A DNA stretch of 64,000 nt from Phoenix dactylifera (lineage: Eukaryota > Streptophyta > Magnoliopsida > Arecales > Arecaceae): the NCBI RefSeq assembly GCF_009389715.1, contig NC_052404.1, forward strand, positions 2,968,738 to 3,032,737, in the 5' to 3' direction. Positions within the stretch are counted from its first letter, which is position 1; the number at the start of each line of letters is the position of its first letter. The notes under the pieces were generated by a model. It searched no databases, had not been told where the DNA came from, and saw only the letters and a program-made list of their open reading frames with translations. A program made the position numbers and the translations under genes. Of the stretch, positions 13,101-22,798 are shown in pieces.

Positions 13101-16100
13101 ATCATTATGAGATTTCAAAGCTTCTCAGTGGTCCGTATGACAAGGAGGGAGCTTGTGTGATCATCAAAGCTGGACCAGAAGGCGTTACATCTGAGGTTTA
13201 AATATTGTTTTTTCCTTCAATGTAAATTTAGAAGCTAGATTTTGTTCATAAGGTTTCAGCTTTATCTTGTTAAAATACATTGATTTAATGTCTTAGTCTA
13301 TGAATGTCTTCCAAGTCTTGATTTCTTTGACCTTTTCTCTTTCAATATAAAACATTATCCGATTCACAGAATCCAGATTTTCCTTATTTTTCCCTCTTAC
13401 ACAGTGAAACATTTAGTTGTAAGCAAGAGCAGAATTTTCTTTTGTCTTTACATGCCAACTCTAAAAAAATGTTTCAATTATATTGCATAATGAAAGGCAG
13501 GTTGGTCCATTGACCAACTTGAATATAACAATTTCCTAATTCTTCAGTTTTACCTGTACATAATACATCAAGAATTTTGTACTAGTTGAACTCTGCACTG
13601 GGTTATCTCTCTTTCCCTTCTCAGTAATTGTTCATTTTGAAAAGCAAGGTAGAGGCATTTAGAGGATTTGAGATTCTAATCAGTAGTGCTACCCTAGTTT
13701 TTTTCCCTAATATCTTCTAAACTCTATATATCTGATCACCACTGCCTATCTTTTTCTGGGATATCAATCTTTTTCCGGACTGAGCCATGAAAGTGATGCA
13801 AAGTGCAAATGTTACATAGGTATTATGGAGAGGGCTGTTGAAGTAAAAAATAGAAGGGCAAAACCTGGTTATGACCTGTCAAATATGAATTTGCATTGAT
13901 ACGAATACAGAATTTGATGGGGAGATTATTCAAAAGCCAAGATATGTTTTTTGAGGTGCTTTTTTTGATTGACTGTGGGGTTGTGATAATAGGGTTCAAG
14001 ATCCAAGTTGATAAAGATGTTGCTGGATCTTAGACATCAGAGCATCGTATTGTGTCTTTAATCACTTAAATAGGTGCTTTCAAGATTAGAGATTTTATAT
14101 CTTAGGATCAGCCAATCAGCCAAATTATTCGTTATGGATAACAATGGAATCTCCAAGGCATGTTAGTAACATGTACAGGGGGAAATAGAAAAATGCTGAC
14201 AGATACCTGAATTAGTCATTCTACATCGTTTGCAATTATTTGTCTACTTGTCATACTGTTTGTTAAATTTCCTGGAATACAAACACAAATTCATATGTTT
14301 CTTATCAGAATTTGTTGTATGGGAAATGAAGAGTTTGATGATGAAATATTCAATGAGTGTATGGATGGAATGTGTAGGGTGATTGCCTTATGCCATTAAA
14401 ACTAAGACAACAATGTTTTGTAGGGTGATTCCCAAATCCTCCCAATTCCTAATCTATGCTTTATTTTGCATGCTTGTAAGTTGCCTGAATGCCATGTAGA
14501 ATTCAGAGCTCAAACTTAAAAGGAGAGACTAGCCTAGATGGTCAACAACTAATGCACACTAAAATATCGAATTCACCTTTTAAACTGATTGAGTGAGGTA
14601 ATAGGCTCTATTATGCATTTATAAGTGTTCAATCTACTTGATGATAAAATACAAAAGTCTAGACTTTAGGTTTATTAATATCTATGTTACTTAAGAAAAT
14701 TAGAATGGAAATAGGTAAGTTTGACAGATCCATGGAGAAAGTAGTGCTCATGGTTAAGGCTTGATATCCTAGAGATTCAAACCTGGGTTTGGAATTTAAG
14801 GAGTCCACAAAATTCCAAAATATTGAATCATATATAAAAAGGTGATATAATGACATGCAGCACCTAGAACCAAAAGATAAAATTTGTTGCATAGAGAGGT
14901 AAATTATTATGGTTATTAAAAGTTATTTTCATATCTAAGTATTTGTAATGCAAGTTTGCATTTTTCTTTGTTTTCCTTTGATAGCCATTGAAGCATTTTG
15001 TTTGCCTGGTTGAGTAGTTTTCTGTTTGTGATGAAGTTATTGTTAATTTGTTATGCTTGGTTACCTGAAATGTCTCATGAACTTTTGATTCCAGGTATGG
15101 GCAAAGAAGCTTTTGAGCATGTACACTAGATGGGCTGAAAAGCATGGTTGTGAGGGAAGGATCGTTGAGAAGTGTTCTTGCTGCAGTGATGGTGTCAGAT
15201 TGGCAACAATTGAGTTTGAATCAGAATATATTTTTGGCTACCTTTCTGGAGAGAAAGGTATGCATAGAATGATCTGTACATCTGTTGATGGATCAATTGT
15301 TCGTGAGGTAATTGTCTCCCTTAAGTTACTCCAACACAAACTTAAAAAACCCGATAAAAGATTCACAAATACACACAAGAAAGACTAAAAAGAACAAACA
15401 TGAATAACAACGATAGTTCTAAATATGGTATGACAAAGATGGCATGCAATGAAGAGAGATTCTCAATGCTAATCAGATAGTGCACACCAAAGTTCGCCGA
15501 ACCGGTCCGTACCGGCCCGTTCGGGCCGTATCGGACCGGTCTGGCCTGGAACCGATACCGGATCAGCGTGGAAACCGATTCTAGAGGCATCTCGGGCCGG
15601 AACCGACTGGTACCGATGCCAACCGGCCTGTTCGCACCGGTACGGTATTTTTTTTATCTACAGCGCCGCGCGTTGTGGATCTTTAAACCACAATGCGGCG
15701 TTGTGGTGTCAAAGTGCGTGGCGAAAAGGCCACGTGCTTCCTCGGGGAAGAGCGCCCCACGCAAGGGGCAGAGAGCCCCGCGCATGGGGAAGAACGCCCG
15801 CACGGTTCCGCGCGCGGGGAAGAGAGCCTGCGTGCGGTTCTCTGTGCTGGGAATCGCCCTGCGCACAGTTCCTCCGCTCGTGTGGTATTTCATGGGATGC
15901 GCGCGGATGCGGGGAAAAAATGGTTCATACCGGCCGATTTCAGTACGAACCAGAACTGTACCATTCCGGTAGGCGACCAGTACGCCTACCGCTACCAGTA
16001 CAGGGAACCTTGGTGCACACTCAACTTGGGATTCATCAAAAGAGTCTTGTAATCAGTATTTAGTCATCAACTGCAATGATACTGTACGCAGTTTCTATCT

Positions 16101-19100
16101 CACTCACAAGTGTGGAAATCTTAAGACAACTGGTGATGTGCACTTGAGTGAGTCCATAATTGTTAAATAAGTGGGCTTTGTAATGCTCAAATTGTCAAAG
16201 CAAGTCTTCTTGTAAATCCACTTGCAATTTATAGTAGGAAACCAAGTCTTCTTGTAAATAAGTGGGCTTTGCTGAAGAGTTTGAAGCATTGTTTAAAAGA
16301 GATGACTGACTAGTCAGTAACTACTCAGTAAGAATGATTGAAAAGAAAAGTAGAAAAGGTTCAAGAGACCAGAATTTGTCAAGAAAGAATTCATAATGAT
16401 AGGAGCATGACTTGTATGTGAGGCAGGATAGAGCAAATGTTTTAGCATGACCATCAGAATGAACAAGACAATCAGCTTGGTGATTTGTTAGCAACATGGA
16501 AGTTGAATACATCCTCAGTAAGTTTATTGGATTAGAAGACCCAATTAAGCCATGTTCTAGAAGGAAATTGTGCAATAATAAGGGATGAATCATACTTAAT
16601 GATCGAAGTTGTGGATATTTTGACTCTGGTAACGTAGAAAATAAAGGCATGGTTGGATCTCAAATATGAAGCAAAAGATTTTTGGGAGCAAGAAGTAAAA
16701 GATTTTGGTGAGGACAGAGGTGAAGTAGCAGTAGACTCCTATCTGATACCAAGAAATATACAAACACTTAAGGGACTGCGACAAATAAAGTCTTATGCTT
16801 ACCATGTACTCAAGAAAGCATACTTTGTGGAGTGAGAAGATTAGGTTTTGCAAGGAACAAAATGAAGCATGTGATTGTGATCCCAGCCTCTGAAGGTGAT
16901 CATTACTGGGTGGCAACTGTAGGAATATTTAATAGGCCAAACAACTTAGAATAACATAGGAAGAAGCACAGACAGATAAAATAGAGTAAGAAAGATTTAA
17001 GCATCAAGATTTTTTTTTTGGGGGGGGTGGCGTGGAGAGAGAGGGGGGGGGGGGGGGGCGAATCCCCGATGTGGTTAAATAATTTGTTATAGCAACACCA
17101 TTTGCTCTTAGTTTGGGGCTGTAACTATTGAGGAGTTCCTAGGAATTGTTGCAAGCCTTAAAGGATAGATTGTGGGATGTACCAAGAATTTTTGGTTTTT
17201 TGTTTTTGTTTGAACCTATGCCATTATGCACACTTGAAGTTATCAGATTAGTTACATTCAAGGGAAACTTAAATGGGAGAACTTTCATTGAAGCAACAGA
17301 TGCCCTTCGCATGCAATGAATTGACATTTGATATTTGAGAAAACAATGTACATGCATGCCATACATGTTATACAACCATTGTCTGACACTGATTTAATTA
17401 TTTAACCTAGTTATACTGCTCTTGTAAGGTTATATTATGCCTAGAGCCTATGCATCCTCTGCTACACACGTAGTAGCCTTGTATTCCATCTTTACTAGTA
17501 TTCTTAATCATATATCACATTGTTGGTAAACATGATTGTACCATTTGGTTACCTCTTAATTTTTTATTGCTATTGTTCTGAAGCTTTTTTTCCAGTGAAT
17601 AGCCTAAGAGTCTAAATAAACTGCAAGTACTTGAAAATGAAAACTGATGTGTAGATTAGATTTGTTTCATTCAAGTTACAACAGATCTTCTGAGCCAAAA
17701 GTTTGCAGACATGCTCAGCTGTGGTGGATGTGATCCCTCTTTGCCTCGAAAGAGCTATTGATATGCATATTGATGACCGTGATTTAAAAATCAAGTCTGG
17801 TTACCAAGCAGAGCATGCAGTCTGCATTCATCATCTCCCAAGTGGCATAACTGTCCAAAGCTCAGGTACTAGCCATCTAGATGAAACACCATGTACATAT
17901 TATTAGTCCGGTGCACAAAATATCTGTTTGTTTACATTTCTCTTACCAGAACAAACTTAACTGCTTACGTAATAATGCTGAGCTTCTCTAGATTAGTTTT
18001 GCTTTTAATGCTTCTCAATTATTAGAATTTTCTAAGTTCTAACATATTTCAGGAAGTGAAAAGCCAAACTTTTCACCTAATTGAGATATATGAAAACTAT
18101 TTAGAAAGAGGCCTTTATTACTAAATTTAGTGCACGAGGATTGTGTTATATTGTAGATATGCTCAGACTAAGATGTCTTGGTAAGAAAAAGTAGCTCACT
18201 GTCACCACCATTATGGAAGATCTCAAGAAACTAAAATATGGACTTGATAGATGTAAGATATATGGCATCTTGTAGACGTTAAAATGGTTTCAAGTGTCAA
18301 TCTATGGCTGTAACAATCCAGAACCTCACCCAAAATGGCTAGCCGGAAGGTATTATTTGGGTTTCTTGATCCTGTACAAGTACCCAAGATCTACTCAGCG
18401 AATAATCGATGTGGGACTAAACACACGCCCACACGGCTCTTCACATACTCCCCCCGTTCAAGCCCTGACGTCCTCGTTAGGCTAAGGGTTTAAATCTATT
18501 CAAATTTAATTACAAACACCACAATTGGCCCGTGGTTAGCCCCAATGGATCCGTGCTGCAGTGTCCTCTAATCCGCATAGGTTATGGGCCGGGTCCGCTC
18601 TGATACCATTTGTAACAACCCAGGACCTCACCCAAAATGGCTAGCCGGAAAGTATTATTTAGGTTCCTTGATCCTGTACAAGTACTCAAGATCTACTCAG
18701 CGAATAACCGATGTGGGACTAAACACACGCCCGCATGGGTCCTCACAATGGCAGTCCAGTATTGGCACCTAAAATTGGAACGGTTCCGGGCATTGCACAT
18801 TCTAGCCTATGTTGATTTGTGCCTGTAATATGACTTAATGTTGGGACCAAAAATCCTTTCTTTTTCTTTTTTTTGTTTGTTTTGGTATGCACAATATGGC
18901 ATGTGCCGCACTGGCTGCTAGATGCCATGCCTTGTGCTAACATGGGAATTTAACTGGAAAAAAAAAGCTTGTGACCTTAAAAAGTTTTCATTATTCATTA
19001 GAACTAGAGTTTATGCTAATTGTTCTCTCATAGAAATGTCATGAAAGCTCTTTTAAATGCTTTGAGCAAAATTAAAGTTATATTCCTGAAGGTGGAAAAT

Positions 19101-21250
19101 TAAATTTTTAGTTGGACTTCTGGTGCATTTTCATTTAGTTTGCATATGCACCATGCGGACAAAATGAGTTGAGAAAGAGTTCGTTTTGAGATTTTGGCCT
19201 CCATGTGTAGTACGCACACTTTCAATAGTTTGATCTCCCCACATGGATGGAATTTGAGTGGTATAACTCTCATCCTTCAAGGAAATAGAAAATCTCAATA
19301 TCCTCTTTATTTAGAGATGACTTTTGTCAGAATCTGAAAGTCAATTTTTAACCATTCTGGGTCGACTGGTGGGATCGGAATTATAAGCCTCGCTCTGCAC
19401 GTTCCTAGATGCTATGTAAATATCACTCGTCCCTTACAATTGTTCTTCCTATAACAACCCTCTTCCCCCTCTTCTTTCGTAGATAGTCCAGTCTTTCACA
19501 CAATAAAAATATGGACCATAACGTAGATAGAAAGCATATTATAGAAAAAAAAGTGTATTGATCTAGGAACAAAGGGAAGAAGCTCCTTACCTTTCTCATT
19601 TTCTCTCTTTATGCCCAATATCCCATCTTTGCTATTGGACTATGCTTCTCTCCCATTTAACCATGTTCTTTTCTGACCCCTATCCCTTCTCTTAAAATCC
19701 TCCAATTCCTTTTCTTTCCCAAGAAGGGAATGCTATTTCCTCTCTTGTCCTCTTCTGTTTATATAAACATTTAATATACTTTGCCATGAAAAATATGAGG
19801 ATTTCAAATTGGGGTGGAAGCTTGTGAGGACAAGGAGATAGGTCTTCTAAAGGCAAACCAAAAACCTCCGCCCTTACTAGCAGGAACCTTCTACCAAATC
19901 TGCTTTGGAAACACCCTGAATCTTGAACCCGATCCCACTTCCTAAGCACTTGCACTCTAACTTGCTCCTCCCTAGTCTGCAACTAAGCCTCAGCCTCATG
20001 CTTGCGTTTACGATGGAATCCCATGGCTTGAATCCCATCATTCTAAGACATTCATGATGATGACCAGGCTGCCACCTCACCTCTCTGCTCTTCGACTCTC
20101 TTTACTCGTCATGCCTGCCAAACAGCATACTACTATATTGATGAAGGCTTCTAAGACAAAAAATTGGTGGAAGCCTTCACCCATGGGGCACGTCTGGCTT
20201 CTTAAAAAAGGATGATGATGGCAAAATATGTATAAACTGAGTTGGTGATGAGGCTTGTAGTGAAAATATAAGATGGAAAGTATCTGCACAGCTTCCAGCT
20301 CATGTAATCCAGTGTTAATTGCGAGATTGTGACAATGAAAAACAGGTTTAGACCTGTTTAATGGATCAGATGTTTGTGCACAGATTTTAACCTGGATGGA
20401 ACTGTGATTAGGAATTTATTTGGAGGTGGTAGCATAGCTGGACCTTTTCTTGAATTCAGGAGCTTATAAAGGGATTAATCTTGCAGAGGAATGCAGCCAT
20501 TAAATGAATTTTAAACCATCTCATAAATGATATAATTGTATTGCAAAGGTTATGATCTATATATATGCAAGAGTTATGGTTAACCATTGAAGTTGAGAAG
20601 CTCGAAAAGGTTCAAGAATAGCGGCAAGTTGGGAGTGAGGAATTTGTAGCTGATTTTGGCCGAAGATCAAAGTTAATTGAATTTAAAAAATGTGACATTC
20701 CCAATAAGAAGAATGCTATTTTCAGCATGGAGTAATGTCAAGTCCTGTACCAAAAAATTTAATCGCCATGATTTCTACTTCTGTAAATTTTTTAGCCATT
20801 GACATAATTAAATGCTAGCAGTCATGCAAACTCCAGATCACCCCCAAAGACAGTATCTGTGGGTTCATATTGACTTCCATTAGTTGAATTGCTACTGTTG
20901 GACCATTATTCTTTTCAGTGGCTGCAAAATTTAGTTACTACTCCTGTAAGGTACCCTCTTTCTGTGCAGGTGAAAGGAGTTACTTTGCAAATAGGATTAA
21001 AGCTATGAACCGCTTGAAAGCCAAACTTCTCGTTCTTGCAATGGATCAGGGCGTGTTAGAACCGAACAGAATTAAGAGGGATGCAGTTGTGAACGAGTGG
21101 AACCTTGAAACCAGGAGGTACATATTTCATCCACAGAAATTGGTCCAAGATATGAGAACTGGCATCCAACTGCCTGACATAAATTCTGTATTGGATGGTA
21201 ACATCGAACCACTGATAAGAGCTCATATTAGCCTCAGACAGGGAAAGTAG
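10134..21250 (+). CDS. PRFB3: Plastid peptide chain release factor-like protein PrfB3 (no GGQ motif)
   Basis: The six exons are 10134-10287, 12272-12489, 12995-13195, 15095-15307, 17709-17865 and 20970-21250. They total 1224 bp (407 aa plus stop), with every junction in phase. Family blocks include GLYSLKKKIEDVVSRAEM, DYDLWDDLARSNESL and AKLITQLAEMDA, then the RF-2-like core (VWAKKLLSMYTRWAEKHG, ATIEFE, GYLSGEKGMHRM) and a C-terminal domain ending HISLRQGK. Where bacterial RF2 has the GGQ tripeptide, this protein reads IKSGYQAEHAV, so peptidyl-tRNA hydrolysis is not expected. Arabidopsis PrfB3 likewise lost the termination motifs and stabilises processed petB transcripts in chloroplasts; that role is inferred here by family. 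The first ~40 residues are basic and serine-containing, compatible with a transit peptide. Introns hold a SINE (intron 1), a MITE (intron 4) and a TRIM (intron 5). Confidence 0.92.
11550..11650 (-). mobile_element. Au-type SINE fragment in PrfB3 intron 1
   Basis: Read on the minus strand, the stretch contains the tRNA-derived head of plant Au SINEs: a pol III B box within CACGGGTTCGAGACCTG, preceded by CAGGATGTCACGGG and followed by AAACAGCCTCTCCAC and GCAGAAATAATGG. The 5' A-box part is degraded and no target duplication was found. Identification is from the remembered consensus. Confidence 0.6.
13196..15094 (+). other. PrfB3 intron 3
   Basis: Non-coding, AT-rich intron sequence. A weak tRNA-like patch (GGTTAAGGC then GATTCAAACCT) lies at about 14751-14790, too poor to call. 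Nothing else is recognised. Confidence 0.7.
15488..16012. mobile_element. GGTACC-rich hAT-like MITE with 8-bp target duplication
   Basis: The element begins CAAAGTTCGCCG and ends CAGGGAACCTTG, imperfect inverted termini. It is flanked by a perfect 8-bp direct repeat GTGCACAC (15480-15487 and 16013-16020). The ends are packed with GGTACCG/CCGGTACG words, and the interior is GC-rich and non-coding. An 8-bp duplication is the hAT signature, and no transposase frame is present. It lies in PrfB3 intron 4. Confidence 0.8.
16021..17708 (+). other. PrfB3 intron 4, right part
   Basis: Contains a local duplication: AAATAAGTGGGCTTTG occurs at about 16166 and 16255, and AAGTCTTCTTGTAAAT at about 16202 and 16242. 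A long G run at about 17043-17058, preceded by a T9-G8 tract near 17011, may be unstable or mis-assembled. No gene is seen. Confidence 0.65.
18309..18747 (-). mobile_element. TRIM-type mini LTR retrotransposon in PrfB3 intron 5
   Basis: LTRs of 137 bp at 18309-18445 and 18611-18747 are highly similar and run TGTAACAA...TCACA on the plus strand. The element reads on the minus strand: the primer-binding site AATGGTATCAGAGCGG (complementary to initiator tRNA-Met) abuts the right LTR, and the purine tract GGGGGGAGTA abuts the left LTR. Perfect 5-bp target duplications ATGGC occupy 18304-18308 and 18748-18752. The 165-bp interior has no coding capacity, so movement would need proteins supplied in trans. 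It is antisense to PrfB3. Confidence 0.92.
18753..20969 (+). other. PrfB3 intron 5, right part
   Basis: AT-rich intron sequence after the TRIM, with pyrimidine-rich stretches at about 19440-19760. The antisense open frames there have no recognisable domains and no splice context. Nothing else is seen. Confidence 0.6.
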
Positions 21251-21795
21251 ATGGGTCAGTAGCTATTTTGCTTCGTAATGCTTGTATCATGTAAGCAAGA
21301 AGCCCATTGTCCATTTTATTCATTATAGATTTTGTAAAATTTCCTTTTAATTCTCATTGTTGTAGATATGTTATTGTTGTATCCATGGGCATGCGTCGGC
21401 CAGCAGTTTGTTCTCCAATTTTGATAATGTCTATAGTAATCATACTGATAACATCTATCAGACTAATGACAATTGTATGCTGTTTCTGAAGAAAAATCAC
21501 AATTACAAGCTAAAAATCTTGTTGATTTTTAATCCTGGAAGTATCCCTTGAGTTGGCCTTTGCACTCCAAGAAGTTTTTTAAGCCATGTTATAAATCAGG
21601 ATCCCTATCATTAGTTACAGGTAACTAAAGTATTTGATTGATGTTCTTTAGTTTCTTATGAAAATTATTAGTATTCCATATCGTTTTCTAGCATTTCATA
21701 GTGTCTTTTTTACATATTCTACTTTCTTCCCTTCCTGTTAAGGATGAATTGATTATCTTATCTATTGTGTAGAGATGGGGACATATCCCATGCCC

Positions 21796-21796
<1 letters not shown>

Positions 21797-21859
<63 letters not shown>

Positions 21860-21861
21860 AG

Positions 21862-21891
<30 letters not shown>
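21797..21891. repeat. Compound (TA)n(GA)n(GAA)n microsatellite
   Basis: Three successive simple repeats without interruption: TA, then GA, then GAA units. Confidence 0.95.
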
Positions 21892-21892
<1 letters not shown>

Positions 21893-22501
21893 TGCTTTAG
21901 GACTTGTAATAATTTTTGAAGCAATTCAGCTAAAAACTTTGAGACAGGATTCATATTAAAATTGTTTGGAATTTTCTTACTGCGTTGCTGGTGGAAGGCT
22001 CTAAGAATATTTGGCAACGTTTTTTCCAAGTTCTGACCAAACTAATTTGCCAATGCAACGCCAATCTGCCGCGCCCGTCGACGTTGGATCATCACTGCGC
22101 AGATCTCGAAGCATTCCGAACTGCTGCACAGATCTTAAAGTGAAATGGGGACGGGCCGGACGGTACGACGGAACGTGTGCGAAGGATACAACCGGGATCC
22201 CTCGGCCACGCGCGAATCTTCACATGGCTCAGTGAATCGGACGGTTTCGCATGCGACAAGACCATCAAATGGTCTTTTGGGCGAAACACCTAACTGGAGC
22301 TTCTTATTTTTATTTTCTTTTTTCCAAACCGAAGTAAAACAAAATTATTCCAAAAAGGAGCTTTTTTTTTTTTTTTTCTCGATCACTTCTCAACTCCTCA
22401 TTCGCCTTTTCAAATTTCTTTCCCGTCCGTTTCGAAATCTCTAGTCCCGCCGCTCTCTCACTCCTTCCCCCATCACTCGGTATCCTCTCATGTCTCCCAG
22501 G

Positions 22502-22502
<1 letters not shown>

Positions 22503-22544
<42 letters not shown>
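22503..22544. repeat. (CT)n microsatellite upstream of TTN9
   Basis: Pure TC dinucleotide run, about 250 bp before the TTN9 start codon, probably in the transcribed leader. Confidence 0.9.
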
Positions 22545-22549
<5 letters not shown>

Positions 22550-22798
22550 CCTTTTGCACCCTTCTATTTCTGCAATCTAATATCGTTTCCTCGCATCGAT
22601 GCTTTGTGAGCTCTAGGGGTTTTCCCCAAACGAGGCTCAGTAGCTCAGATCTGCTAACAAATTTGGCACCGAATTTCTAATCTAATAACTTTTACTGGAT
22701 TTCCTCTTGCTCTATTTATCCTAGTCGTGTTTTCGTTTCAGCGGATGATCTAGCTAGCAATGGACTGGTTTGGAGTTAATCTTTGATTTCTGGTGCAG

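Larger units (their letters stand above)
21251..22798. other. Intergenic region, PrfB3 3' flank and TTN9 promoter/5'UTR
   Basis: Contains a compound microsatellite, (TA)n(GA)n(GAA)n, at about 21797-21891 and a (CT)n run at about 22503-22544. CT runs are common in plant 5'UTRs. The sequence GGTGCAG directly before the TTN9 ATG looks like a splice acceptor, so a 5'UTR intron ending at 22798 is plausible. Confidence 0.6.
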
